A stretch of DNA of 64,000 nucleotides. It comes from Sialis fuliginosa (lineage: Eukaryota; Arthropoda; Insecta; Megaloptera; Sialidae). The notes beneath the pieces were generated by a model that saw nothing but the letters and a program-made list of their open reading frames with translations, ran no database searches and was not told where the DNA came from. Location of the stretch: the NCBI GenBank assembly GCA_961205875.1, contig OY540816.1, positions 14,642,701-14,706,700 of the forward strand, written 5' to 3'. Shown piece by piece: positions 11,317 through 37,354 of this stretch (position 1 is the first letter of the stretch; every line of letters begins with the position of its first letter). Both the position numbers and the translations under genes were made by a program.

Positions 11317-14300
11317 CTGTAAAAAACTTGAATTAGTAAATTGTTTTTATTAAAAATTATGTAATACATTTTAGATTCAAATTTCAATGGTATCATGCAA
11401 TACAAAGCAATCATGCCCTCACCTTAGAAATCAGGCACATCAACACTTTTATAAGTAGCTAGCTATATAAAAATAAATTATTTTCAAAATATAGAGTGTG
11501 AAATAAGTACATAAGAACACTCTATAATTTAAAAACAAGATACGTTCTGAAATTAAACAAACAATTATTATATTCACAACACTAATACGTTAGATTTTTA
11601 GGTACTAAATAAAATAATTTCAGAACAAATTGATAATTATTATAAAATTAATATATTATAGGTATATACCATGCGAAAATACAAAAAATTATATAAAATA
11701 AAAACTAAAACAAAATAAAAGAATATTATGATAATAATTAACTAAACCACCACCAAAATTGATAAAAATAATAACTAAAACCCCAATGTGTTAAATTATA
11801 AAAGCATTTAAAAGAAAAACAACTGTTAATGTTTCTATTTACATTTATGAACATTTGTCAATACATTTTTAATGTTCAATAATATTATATGAATTAATAT
11901 TAATTAATAGTTAATATACTTTTCAAACTATTCAATCATCAAATAAAGTAATATTGTTTAAATCAAATAACAAATTTTTAATAGAAAAAAAAACTTATTT
12001 TTTGTGACGCGTATTGTTAGAAAAAAATTAAATAGTTTAAAAAGTAAATAATCTAAATTTTACATTACCAATAAGGTAAATTTTAAACTGCAAATTATTT
12101 TCTCGAATTTAGACTCATTAAATAGAATGTATTTTTATTGGATTTTAAATGAGCCCTACCCAATTCACAGTTTCCATTTTAATTGCCGCGGTTTAGCATT
12201 ACAAATAAAAGCTAATATATTATACAACTGTCAGCAAAATATATATTATATGTATATATTATATTACTTTATTTTTTATAGTATTGGTTCATTTTATTAC
12301 TAATTTAAATTAGTTGAACTTAAAAATACCGTACATCTAAAATTATAAAACATTTTTTTTTTATCTTCCATAGCACGCAATAAATTAAAACAATTATTTT
12401 TCTTAACAGTATTTGAATTCAAATTTTAACTCAATAATTCCGTTATAAATTTTTACTTATGCAAATACATATTCAAAAATTGTAAATACCTGATGACTTC
12501 TTTTTAAAACATAATACAATATTTATATTATAAACTTATTACAGCACTTAGATTGTTTAAATTACAATCTAAATAACAAGTAAGGACTCCAAAATCAGAA
12601 AAAAAGTTTTTCATCCAAGATAAGTATATTTTAGAATAATAATAAATGCTGTTTTACGTTCAAAATATACAATTTATATAATAATATCTTATATAATTGA
12701 CTCGTCCTAATTAAAAAAGAAAACCAAAAAACACATATTTATGCATTAAGTATAGAATAAATACCGGTGTTCAAAATTTACATCCACTTTTTTCAAGTCA
12801 AGAAATCTTTCACGAAGTGACAATAATGTTTATGTATATTTTCGACACCGTGATATGCTCAAACAACATCGAAAAAATCTATCGCAATAACGCTACGCAA
12901 CTTTGCTAGCTACGTCTACGAAGTGCTACAAATATATCTGTTTATTTGGTGCTAGCTTTATGCTCATTATTACTATTAGTACTTGTTTTCTTTGGTTAAC
13001 GTAGCATAATAATTTTAAATCAGTGTACTCTTGATTATATGTGCATAATTTTTTTTTTACAGGTATCTATTTAATAGAAATTATGCACTATGAAAACATT
13101 AAAAAAAGTGGACACTGCATAATCATAATATTAATATTTTCCTGATTTTTCCAGTCTGATGATTCAGTTATAAAGCTGTTAAACATTTTACTTATAAAAA
13201 TGATACCGAAAACATTATAGTTTTAGTCGCAAACATAAATTTGAAAACAAGAGTACACTATATATATGATATACTGAAAATGTGAAACGTGTGTCCAAAT
13301 CATAATTATAAAATTGCTAAATAAAGAATTAATGGAATTCTTTTTGAACAGAAACGTCTAAAAAATATATTTTTTTAAATTATTACTTCATAACTCATTA
13401 AATTGTAAGCTTTATAATGAACCAAAAATCTTTTTTGGTTACACATAACATACACTACAATTTTTTTTTAAATGATACACCAAACAATCGAGAGTATTTT
13501 TGATTTTTTTTCTTCTTACCGATGGAAAATATTTATTTACAAAGCTTTTTACCTTACTTAACAATTGCAATTTATATAATCTACGTCATTTAGCAAAAAT
13601 CTTTTTTTTTTTTAAATAATGTTTTATATCTTTCTGGGGGAAATAAATTATCACCTATATTATCAACAATAACATTTATTAACAGTTAAATTATGTTATT
13701 CAACTATTTGCAAACCAACAATTTATTATATTACTCTATGTGCTTTCTTTTCGAACTCAATTGTCAAATAACACAACTTCTACTGTATTGCACTTTAATA
13801 GCAATGGGTATATGCAATTTATATAATACTATACATATAGACATCGAAAAAAGTTTTACAACCTTGGTTTCTCTAATCAGAAGACTTATTGCATGTGCAT
13901 TTTTATGCAGCACAGTTAAAACTTTTTAGTAATTAACAGCTATCATATTTAAATTCAACAATCAAATATATATAATATATACTGTTTATAAGTTCATAAG
14001 ACTCACACCGCTATAAAAAATATTATTGAAACATTACACACCCATTTAGAAACAAAATTATCAATAAAACGACGACCATATAAAAAATATCAGTTAATTT
14101 TTTTATAAACATTTAAATTAAATAACTAAATAAATCCAATCTTTTAATAGTACAGTAATTATGTGTTGCATGTTTCAATTATATTTATTATTTATATTGA
14201 TTATTAAAAAGCAACACCGTATTTTCCTAACACCAGATTCGAAACAAATTCTTCGTTAAATAACCTCTCAATCCGACATTTTGAAAACCGTCGCCATTTT

Positions 14301-15458
14301 GGAATGTAACTGTATGGAAACTTTTCTGTGCTATAATATATAAAGCGAATTCGAATTTATACTTTATACAGACAAATATGAGATTATATTGTTTTATTTA
14401 TCTGAACAACACGTTAAAATAGAAGAAAATAATATGCATATTTATATATAACTATGTTAACCAAAATGATTGGAACCAAATAAAATGCCGACCTACATAT
14501 TTTTATAATCAACAACATCTTAAATTAGCTTTTCAGTTAATATACAATATATAACAATTCATTTATTATATTAGTTTTATATATATGTATATGGAAATAA
14601 CACATACAGTTATTATCTTCGGTTAGTAAGGTTAAGAAAAATTAATTATTCACACATATTGACCAACCTTGTTGTGATAATACCGATTGCTAAACAAATA
14701 TGGAATATTTCAACTTGTGTTAATAGACGGATAGCTAGCAACATTTTACCCCAAGTCATTTCATAATAAAAAAGTTGATTAGGGATACCTCCTGTTTATA
14801 TGTCCTTACAGTGGAAATTCACTAAGCCTAGAACAGTTGGCATTAATTAATTAAATATATTGTTTTGTAATACTGTAATATAAATGAATGTTCCACTCTT
14901 GGGTAAAACAGTCCTTAACCACAAGAGTGATGGGATGCTAGACTCATGGATTTACAAATTAGGGACACATACAAAAGTATTCCCAACAAAAATTTGTATT
15001 ATGAAATGACGGGGTAAAACGTTGCAAGTTCTTAGACTATAAACTTATTTTATTACAAAAAATACATTTATGATATGTTACCGGAAAAAATATGCATCAA
15101 ACTGAAATATTCCATTATATAATTTAAATTTCGATTATTATTTTTTAATAGCTTTTGGAAGATCCACTAAAATCAAGGCATATTCAATTTTTCACATTCA
15201 CAAAAATATATTAATGCTTCAAATTTAAAATAAAACAATACAAAAATTCTGCTCTATTACAATTTACACATATAATTGCACTTTCGACACTGAAGATACA
15301 AACCACAACAAAGTCGGACAACAGCTTTATCTACATTTATATAAACAGGGTTACTCTGTACACAATACCAATAGATTGCTGAATATTCATTACAGATCAC
15401 CCTGTGTATATACATAGGTGTAAGTAAGCAACGTCTAGATGGTTATCATCTGAACTAT
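11317..15458. other. AT-rich intron and/or 3' UTR of dynamin
   Basis: For the distal isoform this is intron; for the long isoform its right part is 3' UTR. There is no convincing coding signal; the frame at 13693-13929 (plus) is low-complexity. It contains a TIR element at 14738-15025. Confidence 0.55.
14738..15025. mobile_element. 288-bp TIR element in dynamin 3' region
   Basis: Left end GCAACATTTTACCCCAAGTC and right end, reverse-complemented, GCAACGTTTTACCCCGTCAT, each continuing with ATTTCATAATA or similar. Inside, CACTCTTGGGTAAAAC and CCACAAGAGTG form a second smaller inverted pair. No open frame. Target duplication not resolved. Confidence 0.6.
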
Positions 15459-24922
<9,464 letters not shown>

Positions 24923-25899
24923 TTTGAGGCCTGTATTTAAACTTTAATTCACTCCAAAAATTATTTTATATTTGACGACCTCTTCCAACGTAAACTCATC
25001 GACACTGGAATAAAATGGGAGCTCTAAATATTACGTCTGCGCATGCGTCGATAAAATGTCAAATTAACTGACAAATAAATTTTAAATTAATATCAGGAAT
25101 CAATTTAAACTATTTAAAAATTGGGCGTTTTTTATTAGATATTATGTTATTACTTAATAACGTTTCTGATAATGTCCGTAAAAGATTTAACACTTCAACT
25201 GACAACTACTGTTTTTAATAATCAATAGGTTAGCGAATGCGCAAGACTTTTGTTAAAGTATGTCATTTTTAATACAATATAGTGCAGTCATTATGTATTA
25301 ACGCTTGAATTTAATTAATTATTTTCACATACTTCTAGTACTCGACAAACACAAAATAACATATCACAAAAACGCTACAGAATACACAATGTTCTGTGGA
25401 ATACACTGAACGTCACTGATGATTCAGTTTTCTGTCAAAATAATTTTTAGGTGGGGGGTTCAACAAACAAAAACAATGCTAATTGTGAAATTTATTTTTA
25501 TTGTGTTTTATCTCTAATTTATTTATTATTCTGTGCTCTAAACTATTTGTTATAAGATTGTGAATTTAATATTAAACAGATAAATTTAATTAATTGGAAC
25601 CGTGGATTATAATGACTCATACATGTGTCATGTATAAATTATGCTACTTTTCTTATTTTGAAGTACACAGGTGTTCTTTATAAAGTAAACAATGATTGAT
25701 TGGTTGTTACTCCAAGAAAGAACTAATCAATTTTATTATGTTCATATTTAAGTCATTTTTTAAAATAATAAAAAAATATATTAAAAATCTTCAGAAAACA
25801 GTACCTACACAAAGAAAACACAAAATCAAAAATATATGAATGTATATATTTTCACTTTCTTATTTTAAACAATATACAAGTAATTTTTTTTTATAAACA
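24923..25899. other. Dynamin upstream region / YL-1 downstream region
   Basis: Both flanking genes are on minus, so this interval holds the dynamin 5' UTR and promoter (right of 24922) and the YL-1 3' UTR (left of 25900). A YL-1 polyadenylation signal is plausible at 25732-25737 (AATAAA on minus). No other gene seen. Confidence 0.6.
25732..25737 (-). terminator. Possible polyadenylation signal of YL-1
   Basis: AATAAA on minus, 163 bases after the YL-1 stop codon. Reasonable distance, but chance AATAAA is frequent in such AT-rich DNA. Confidence 0.4.
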
Positions 25900-27923
25900 C
25901 TAATTTTGTACCGATATAGATTTATTTGACAATTTAAGAGACAATAAACGGCGTTTCTCTTTCTGCTGTTGCCGCCACTGCAGCCATTTATCAACAGCAG
26001 GAATAGAACGATCGCCACGAGCTTCAAGTTGTTGATAATACGCTTCACGAATTATACGGAAAGCTTGAATTGTACTGTAAGGTAGTTGAGTAACAGGATC
26101 TAAATATTTTGCTGGCATTCTGAAACAAACAAATATGTATAACCTTTCGTCATTCACTATTTTTTTTGTATACTCATCTATGCTTAGCTAATGTAAATAT
26201 TTTTGTTTGATTATTATATTGTAATATTTAAGCCATTCAGATGCCAAAGTGATTGACTTGAATAAATAAATAGTTGAGCAAATCATTGTTAACTATAAGC
26301 ATAATCTCTACCTCTATAAAAGGAAGTTGTATTTTTCTACATGTTACAGAGGCTTACAGGTAAACTCGAAAACTACTGAACTGATTTTAATGTGATTTTC
26401 ACCAATAGTTAGATAATTTCTCAGAGCATGTTCTCAGCTATTAATATTTTATGAAAACCTAAGATTTAACATCAATGAATACTTATTTGAAATTTTTAAA
26501 AATGTAACCACTTTTTTATTAAAATTATTACCTCGTAACAGCACACAGTAATTTCGATGGTGGTTTCGGTATATCTTTCTTGAATATTTCATTAAATACA
26601 ACATCATGCGGATCATTTAAGAATGTAATAAATGTACGTTCACAATTTTCTTCAGGTTTTTTAATATCCTTTGTTATGGTTTCTTGTGCTTCAGAATCAG
26701 GTTTTTCTCTAAAATTATAGAAATTATTAATGAATTTTTATGAATAATAATTTCAAATAGACTTACATTTTAATTTGGATAGTTTCTGTCTTTTCTACTG
26801 GCTGTTTATCTTCTATTGGAACTTCAGATATGAGAGGCATTGTTGTTGAATGGTATCTAATTGTAGGTCCTTCATACACTTTTTTCACAACACGTCTTGT
26901 TTTCTTTTCATTTTCAAGCTTTTGATATTTTTCTACAATAAAAATTTATTAAAATCAGTGTTTCGCCTCACAATCAATAAAACAAAAAATCGAAACGATG
27001 AAAAAGTTATAAATAAATACATTTAAAATATACAGTTACGTTTGACACAGTTTAAGAAAAAATACCTAATGATTTTAAATTTTCTTCTTCCGTCAATTTT
27101 GCTTCTTCTAAAAGCTCCTCCTGCGTAGGCATTTCTTCTTCATCATAATGTCTCTTTTTTTTCTTCTTCTGTTCTTCATGGCGTAAACGTAGCCTTAATT
27201 GAGTAGCTGCTGATTTAGCAGCTGTTGATCGTCGAATAGATTTCCTTTCTGAAAAAAAATAAATAAAAAAAAATAGCATATAAAAATAATTTAAAAATTA
27301 CACAAAAAATATATACCCTGATTGCTGTGCAAATGCAACCTGTCTCTTGAACTCTTTTTCTTAATAATTTTTTGCTTCAAGGGTTTTTGTTTTTGCTTTT
27401 TTTGTTGAGTACCTACAGGTTCCTGAAATTATTTATTTTGATTAGTTTTTATTTATCATGGATTGCATGTTCATTTTGGATGCAGTATAAAAGTGACATA
27501 AGTCTGATTGCAGCACAAAACACAAAACTATAGATAGAGTACACCTAGAGTGAACCTACAATATCCGCCACTGTGTATAATCTGAAATAAAAGGTAATAA
27601 ATATACCTTATATGCTTTTGTTACAAGTCGTCGTTTCTTTTTAGGTCCTTCCTCTTCGTTATCAGAGACAGGTTCATCATTTTCATCAATACTAAAATCA
27701 GAATCCACTTCATCTTCTCCTTCATCTTCCTCACTAGAATAAAATTATTTAATTTAATAATTTTGAATAAAATCGGAATAAAACAAACATACACATAATC
27801 ATTATCTACAGCTTCATCTTCAAAACCTCCATAAGTGTTTTTATAAAATTCATCCTCTTCTTCCTCGTCTAATAACTTTGCCATGCGGTTTCCTGCATTG
27901 GAGCGTTTTTCTCTTTTTGCCAT
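25900..27923 (-). CDS. VPS72: YL-1 / vacuolar protein sorting-associated protein 72 homologue
   Basis: Histone H2A.Z chaperone subunit of the SWR1/SRCAP and Tip60-type chromatin complexes, nuclear. Seven exons: 27923-27793, 27733-27607, 27422-27317, 27248-27066, 26932-26767, 26708-26532 and 26119-25900, all in phase, 369 residues, close to the usual length. N-terminal part: MAKREKRSNAGNRMAKLLDE followed by a long acidic stretch (EEDEGEDEVDSDFSIDENDE), then KKKRRLVTKAYKEP, a lysine-rich region with IRRSTAAKSAATQLR, and VKKVYEGPTIRYHS. The C-terminal YL1_C domain reads MPAKYLDPVTQLPYSTIQAF and ends at about residue 369. Its 5' end lies only 142 bp from the 3' end of ISCA1, on the same strand. 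In flies the gene is called YL-1. Confidence 0.93.
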
Positions 27924-28065
27924 TATGTTTGCTTATGTAAAATAATACACAAGAAAACAATACAAGCACACAAAATCACAGTCTAATAATATATTTACTC
28001 AAAATTGAATATAATAATAAAGTTTAACTACAATTAATTTACTATATCATCTACTAGTTTGAATA

Positions 28066-28458
28066 TTAAACACTAAACGATTCACCGCAGCCACAAGTCC
28101 CTTTAATATTTGGATTATTAAACACAAATTCTGAACTCAATTTATTCTCAACATAATCCATTTCAGTTCCTAATAAAGTGAGTTGTGCTTTTCTGTCAAT
28201 AAACACTTTGACGCCGTCTTGATTTACTTCTTCATCCAACTTGTCTTTAGCTTGGGCAAAATTTAATGTGTAAGATAAACCATTACAACCTCTTTGCTTT
28301 ACACCGACCTTTAAGCCCGAAAATTCTGGTTTGTTTTCTAATAATTGTTTTATTTTGTTTACTGCTGCAGGAGTCAAAACCAATGCAGCTCTTGTAGGAA
28401 TTATTTTACGTCCTTTCACAGCTCTTACCGTCGCAGCTGCTATTATTTTGGTTGCCAT
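28066..28458 (-). CDS. ISCA1: Iron-sulfur cluster assembly 1 homologue, mitochondrial
   Basis: A-type Fe-S carrier of the mitochondrial ISC pathway, helping to mature [4Fe-4S] proteins; the fly orthologue is also called MagR. Single uninterrupted frame of 130 residues, the full length of the family (human about 129). The three cluster-ligand cysteines are present at positions 58 ([10 protein letters not shown]), 122 and 124 ([10 protein letters not shown]). The first ~22 residues are basic and lack acids, as in a mitochondrial targeting sequence. It is intronless, unlike its neighbours, but has no sign of decay or poly-A tail, so I read it as the functional gene, not a retrocopy. It diverges from Rab11 across 684 bp. 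Confidence 0.95.
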   Translation of the reverse strand: MATKIIAAATVRAVKGRKIIPTRAALVLTPAAVNKIKQLLENKPEFSGLKVGVKQRGCNGLSYTLNFAQAKDKLDEEVNQDGVKVFIDRKAQLTLLGTEMDYVENKLSSEFVFNNPNIKGTCGCGESFSV

Positions 28459-29142
28459 ATTTATCTTCTTCTGGTTATTCTCCGTTTACCAAACTAACCA
28501 CACAAAAATTCAAAATGATTAATGTTTTCATGGTTTTCATGAAAATAACATAAATTAATGAAAATAAAAATTCATATCAAAATTATATTTGTACCTACCA
28601 TTAAATATATAGATACTCGTATATATTATTTTTCTTCGTAAAAAAATATTGAAACAATTTTGTTAATTTTAAATATTATGTGTTTTAAATCCGTACTTAA
28701 AGCAATGGATTTCTTCCATTTATTTATGTTTTTTAATTAACAAACATAGTAGTTAAAATAAAAACGAAAAATTTTATCATAATGATGACTACTATGACGT
28801 ATTATTTACGTATTTTTTGTCTATTTTAATTCCACATCATGTACATAATGACAATTCACTAGATCATGCGCATGTCTGACAACAAGGGGCGTAGGAAGAC
28901 AGCCATATTGTTAATGTTCTTGTTGAACGCAAAATATTAGATAAACTTAATAAGTTATATCAGTGTTTTATCATTGTAATCCTTTTAATTAATTGTATAA
29001 TTAAATAGTGTGCAAGCTGATATATTTCTGTGATAGATTTTTATATTTGTTTTTGTGTAACCTTTGAGTGAATATCAGTACTTTAGTATCTCCCCTCCCC
29101 GTAAAAATAGTGTTCAGTTAAAGTGAACTCTGAAGTGAAAAA
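28459..29142. promoter_or_regulatory. Shared 684-bp region between ISCA1 and Rab11 starts
   Basis: Contains the 5' UTRs and promoters of two divergent genes. A locally GC-richer patch at about 28855-28930 (CATGCGCATGTCTGACAAC and GGGGCGTAGGAAGACAGCC) is where a TATA-less core promoter and Rab11 start could lie, by inference. No distinct motif can be assigned with confidence. Confidence 0.45.
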
Positions 29143-32026
<2,884 letters not shown>

Positions 32027-32613
32027 CATGACTGGCTTTCAACATTGATATGTTATTAAAGTTCTTCATCACTATCATTGATACGTCTACTCTAAAATAC
32101 AGTAGGCGGATTTTAAAAATGAATAGTTATTTTTTTCGTTAAAAGTGATAAAACAACATTTGGAATTGTATTTTATACCTAGTTGTAACATCATTAAATG
32201 GAAAAAAAAAACACTTTAATGTACATATATATAATATGAACACATACCCTGTTTCCTTTCATTCCTTTAAAAATATCATTATTTTTTTATTCATATTATT
32301 ATACTTTTTCTAATTCAAATAAATTGATTTAATTGATTGTAGTTATAGTAGTGTTATTACTAGGTATAAATTTCCAAATAATTGCAGATGGAAAAATAAA
32401 AGAAATAGTTACGTTTAAAAAATTTAGTGTTAATGTATTACTTGTAATGTAATATTTACTATCTCTTTGTATTTCAAATTATTATTATTATTAATATTCT
32501 TATAATTATGTTATTGGTACATAACAGTGCTTAGTGCGCTTATTCATAAATACAAGTACTATTTTATTTTAATAAAACAATATATACATATGGATGTTCG
32601 TTTTTTTTTTTAC
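32027..32613. other. Rab11 3' UTR and flanking AT-rich DNA
   Basis: Downstream of the Rab11 stop codon. Several AATAAA-like signals occur (for example near 32315), so the 3' UTR end cannot be fixed. No further gene. Confidence 0.5.
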
Positions 32614-32978
32614 CAGTGTTTCTCAAATTTTTTTGCCCATCCAATTAAATTGAACCTTTTATCATACAGTAACTCTAGATTATGTTACAAACTGTGTAGT
32701 AAATTATTTCTATACAAAGATATTTGTGGTTTACATTTTTTTTAATATATTTAATGATTTGTTGTAATTTAATACAATATAAAGCTGATATTGTTCATAT
32801 CTGATCATTGTGCCTTTTTATGTGTTACTCTATTACGTTGTTGATTGTATTAAAGTTTATTGTATTAAATTAGAAATGTTATTTCTTATAACGTGACCAA
32901 ATAATTATATTAGCATGTTAATAATAAATAATTTTATTGGATTTATTTATTTCATCATAAAAAAATTGAGAAACACTG
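32614..32978. mobile_element. 365-bp hAT-like MITE
   Basis: Left end CAGTGTTTCTCAAATTTTTT and right end, reverse-complemented, CAGTGTTTCTCAATTTTTTT. The CAGTGTTTCTCAA start is characteristic of hAT elements. The short plus frame across its left end is not a gene. No clean 8-bp duplication remains. Confidence 0.65.
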
Positions 32979-34770
32979 ATGAATTTTTTTGCTATGGAGC
33001 CATTTTATAAAATTCTTTGACTCAGTAGTTCCTAAGAGAAATATTTATTATAGTTTGAATTTCCAAATGATATATATTATTAGTACAGTAAACACCGATT
33101 AATAAAAAAATATCATTCATTAATTAAAAAAAATAACTAAATATAAAAAAAAATAACAGTATTGCTAGAAAAATTTAATTTAAAAAAACGAATAATGATC
33201 GAAGTTTACTGTATAACATTTGAATAATAAAAATTGTATTCCGTAAAGCTAAAAATACACCAAGAACTGATAGGTAGAAAAATGAATATTAATAGAGAGC
33301 TGAAGCCAAAATGGCTTAGATAAAAGCGTGATAAGTTGCTAAATCCAGCGCCTAATAATAAATAAAAATAAACATCTGTGCAACAATTGTTTCGTCCAAA
33401 AAATTTTCGCTGTTTTAAAATAAATTGGTGTGCTGTATACTTAAATAGTTTCATTAAAATACAGGAAAATAACATTTTCATTAAAAATAAATCAGTAGTA
33501 CTCAAACTAAAATATAAATTGTTAAATTATAACTCCAATGGAAAAGTTTGTGTACAGCTGTTTTAAATTGTTCGTAACTTTTTGCAGGTAGATGATATAT
33601 TCTAAAGTAAAATAAAATAATTGTCATCAATAAGATTTTGTGATTTTATTTATTTAGAATTATTTAAAATTTAATATTTACGTGGCTCTGCGATAATGAC
33701 TGATATTATTGACATTTTTTGATACTGGTGTTTTAAATAAATATTTTTTTGATATTTATATATTCATATTTAGTACTTTTTGACATATATTTAATATTAG
33801 TTTATTCACGGGCCACTTTTCACTTTTATAAAAAAATAATTTTTTACTATCACGTCATGTAAATAAATATACAATGTAGTTTCCCATTATGTTTTAATTT
33901 AATTTTATATTAATTTTTTTCGACATCGAAGATATAAAATTTTTATTCATAAATTATAATTCATAAGTAAAAAAATCTTTTATAGTATCTAACATAAGTG
34001 ATTTTAAATAACTATATTTATATGATTTTATACTTACATATCTTGTTGACTCAATTGTACGATAATTTAAAAAATGTAATTGTCCTGTATCCAGATGTAA
34101 ATATTATTAATAATACACCTGACATTATAAAATATTATTTTTATGAATATTATAGTATTTACATTTTAGATTTAGTGATTTTTAATAACCTGATTGACTA
34201 AAAATTTTCAAAACATAAATGTATGTGAAAATAGAGATTTTAAGGTTAGTTTTGAAGGCGCATAAGTTTGAGGTTAGTTTTGAAAACTAATTTGAATTTG
34301 AGGTTCGGTTTATGTAATAATTGACATAAACAGGGTATAAAATCATAAGGATTTGATTTCATCTGTCATATTTACTCATTTAAATATAGTTTTAATAATT
34401 AGTGCATAAACCATCTATAAAATTACACAATCTCAATCAGGTTAAGTAACTAAAGTGAGTAGGAAAAAATAGACAAGAAATAACTGATTATTATGAATTA
34501 AATGTGCGATACAGCTTTCTTGATTATTATTTTATTTCTGTAAATAAATATCTAACTATTTGCTAGCAAAATCCAACTAATTTTTAATCACGCTTATATA
34601 ATGAGATGTATATTTACTGTCACGATTCCCTTGTAAACCAGATAAATGTTTATTTAACTTTTATTTTAATAAAGGTATTCCAGGATTATTTATCTCTTAT
34701 TTACACCTTATTCATAGAATATTTCAGAAAATACAAATTAAACCAAGTATAACATTTATTTGAAATAAAT
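32979..34770. other. AT-rich intergenic DNA, no gene seen
   Basis: Between Rab11 and MPI, which converge. Frames at 33206-33505, 33378-33566 and 33998-34201 are AT-driven and unrelated to known families. A local partial duplication (GGTTAGTTTTGAA repeated) occurs at about 34245-34310. AATAAA on minus at 34755-34760 is 11 bases beyond the MPI stop codon and is the likely MPI polyadenylation signal. Confidence 0.5.
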
Positions 34771-36410
34771 TCAAGTGCTACAGAATGCCTGGAACATCAA
34801 CAAATCATTTTCAATAGTTATTATCGGATGATCATTTGCAGGAAAGAACAAAATTGTTCCTGGTTGAAGATTTTGTTCACCAATGCTACCTTTTCCGTCA
34901 ATAACTATTATTATGCTTGCAGAAGTACGTGCAATCAAATTATACTGTTTTAATGAAGTAGGTATCTGAAATAATAAAACAATTAATATTTCAAACCCAA
35001 GATAAAAACCACATCGATGTCTATATTATAAATAAAATATAGACTCACAGAAATTTTAGCAACAGCAAAATCAGGAACTGGTGGTTTAAACACAGCAGAA
35101 TAATTGTTTTCAACTGTAGGTTGAAACCTCTTACTGTCCGCAGATTCACATTTATATTTCAACATCTCACACAAAGTTTCAACATCTTTATATTTTGGTG
35201 TCAAGCCGGCTCTTACGACATTATCAGAACATGCCATACATTCTATACAATCTGAAATAAATTTACAACTTAAATTTATATGCAATTATATATGTTAATA
35301 TTTGCAAATGTGATTAAAAAGTAATTTCAATTGTTGAAAATATATTAAGTAAATGTAAATTATGTTTATTGTTTGTAAAATAGTTACCTCCTGAAAGGTA
35401 GGCATGAGGTTCATTTGGTCCCAAATATAATGATTCTCCTGGTTTCAGAGTTAACACATTTAAGAAATATAAGCTGAAGCAACCAACATCTCCTGGGAAT
35501 TCCGTGGCAAGTTTTTCTAAGAGATCAGCATTTATTTTTTCTCTGGTGGACTTATCTATATTTGAAACATTGTATGAGTCAAATATAAGTTAAATATATC
35601 TAACCTATTTAAAAAAATGTAATCTAATCTGTGTACCTATATAAATAAATTAATAATACCTAATGATTTAACTCTCTGCAGTAATGAATTCAACTGTTCT
35701 TTAATATTTTCATCTGGACAATGATACAATGAATGAAAACATTTCTTCAATGCAGATTCATAACTACTGTCAGAAGAACTTAGGAGCACAGCAGAAGATT
35801 CTTCACCGATAACATTTTTTAATTCAGGAATACCTATAAAAAACAATAAATATAAATAATTTAAAAAAAAATGATATAACCGATTTTACTTGTTATATTA
35901 GATTTTATTTGTGCCAAGGGCCTAAATCCACATAATGCTTCAAAAGGTGTTAGAGCAACAGCCAATTCTGGTTTATGATTTGGATCTTTATAAATATCTG
36001 GGCGTTCGGCATGCAGTCTTTCAGCATGTAACTAAAAAACAAAATGTCTAACCTTACTGATACTTTGCGTCACTGCAAAATCAAAAACTCACTTTCTCTG
36101 GGTGTGCTTGAATTGACAGTGCCTTTTCGATAGACAGTACTTTAAACAAAAATGGTAGCTGATTACCAAATTTTTGTGTAACTGAGTCGCCTAGATGTTT
36201 TGGATTTTCTAAAATCCAATCGTTCAGCTTTTGATTTGTGCCTTTGATAATAGAAGGTCCAGATGGATGTGTTCCCATCCATAATTCGGCATATGTTTTT
36301 TTATTATCGATGTTAATATCTGGATTCGAAGCAGTTGCTAATTTAGCTACTGTACTATTAAGACCAAATTTTCCCCATTCGTAATTCTGTACACTGCATT
36401 TTAATTCCAT
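34771..36410 (-). CDS. MPI: Mannose-6-phosphate isomerase (phosphomannose isomerase)
   Basis: Cytosolic zinc enzyme interconverting fructose-6-phosphate and mannose-6-phosphate, feeding GDP-mannose and glycosylation. Six exons: 36410-36093, 36031-35890, 35833-35660, 35555-35388, 35251-35049 and 34965-34771, all in phase, 399 residues. Type I features: YEWGKFG near the start, [20 protein letters not shown] with zinc ligands Gln101 and His103, NHKPELA with Glu128, and [12 protein letters not shown] with His262 (ligands by family knowledge). The C-terminal cupin part shows [18 protein letters not shown] and the TGA follows FQAFCST. I chose ATG 36408-36410 ([13 protein letters not shown]); an in-frame ATG 24 bases upstream would add MHKISKII. 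Convergent with Rab11. Confidence 0.94.
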
Positions 36411-36434
36411 GATAATTTTGCTGATTTTATGCAC

Positions 36435-36825
36435 TTTGTAATTTATATTAATAATAATAAAGTAAATAATAAATTAATAAATTCTAAAATTATTAAATAA
36501 ACATTAAATACTAAATAGGTACTACTTTTTACCAAATGTCACATTGACAGTAGTGTCCTTTCAATGACCTTCTTCAATCATGCCAACTGAATAATTTGTT
36601 AACCATTTATATCGTAGATGATGCCAACAATTTAAGATTATATTTTATCAGGTGTTTCCGGTTCAAAAAAAATTTCCGGTTGATAAAATAGACAAAATTC
36701 AAATAATCAGTTGTTAGAATAGATAAAGATTTTAATAAAAATGAAGAACAATAACATGTTTACATTTACTGTAAAAAATAAACATGTTTACATAATACCT
36801 ATATAAATTTTATTGATAAAATATT
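36435..36825. other. MPI upstream region
   Basis: AT-rich sequence immediately upstream of MPI on minus, presumably carrying its promoter. No distinct element or other gene seen. Confidence 0.45.
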
Positions 36826-37200
36826 GCTTCCTCGCAATATCGAAGATACGAGAAGCTATGTGATCGTTTCAGATTGAAACAAAAAAAAAGTTCTCCAATT
36901 TCAAAATTTTAAATTTATTTATCCGTTTCACGTCAAGACAAACACTTTTCGTTCCGTGTCTGTCTGTCTGTCCGTCCGTCCGTCCGTCCGTCCGTCCGTC
37001 CGTCTGTCCCCTGAATCCTTGTCACACGCATAACTCATGAACCACTGAACCGATATTATTGAAACTTGGTCGGATGGTTGGGTTTGGTTTGAGGACGGTC
37101 CCATTTCAAAATCATCAAAATCGTGTGTAAGGGGGAGGGGTGACACCCCAAAATATTTATTTTTTCAAGATATCTCAAGAACGACACATGTTACGAGAAA
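36826..37200. repeat. Dispersed repeat with GTCT/TCCG microsatellite (Helentron/INE-like)
   Basis: The left part matches 6298-6440. It then runs into a GTCT and TCCG tandem tract (about 36957-37008), and continues with AACTCATGAACCACTGAACC and a GGGGGAGGGGTGACACCCC patch. Insect non-autonomous Helentron-like elements (DINE-1/INE type) often carry such a GTCY microsatellite; assignment here is inference. The minus frame at 36928-37146 is a translation of this repeat. Confidence 0.5.
36957..37008. repeat. GTCT then TCCG microsatellite
   Basis: About three GTCT units followed by eight or so TCCG units. Perfect tetranucleotide repeat, likely length-polymorphic. Confidence 0.9.
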
Positions 37201-37354
37201 ATTTTATAGAATATTTTTTGTAGAGAATTAAATTTCCTATAATATGGGTCTACTACGTTTGTTGTAAAATATTCCCTTACAAAGATTTATCTAAATTAAT
37301 TTTAAAAATTCGTGTTTTGTTTTTCTAAATTGATATTTGATTGGATATATTAAG

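Noticed and set aside
28066-28458. ISCA1 as a retrocopy
   Set aside because: Intronless, but complete, with all ligand cysteines, targeting sequence and no poly-A tail or flanking duplication; divergent placement with Rab11 suggests a real gene.
36928-37146. Minus frame with RTDGRTDGRTD repeat
   Set aside because: Translation of the TCCG/GTCT microsatellite in a dispersed repeat.
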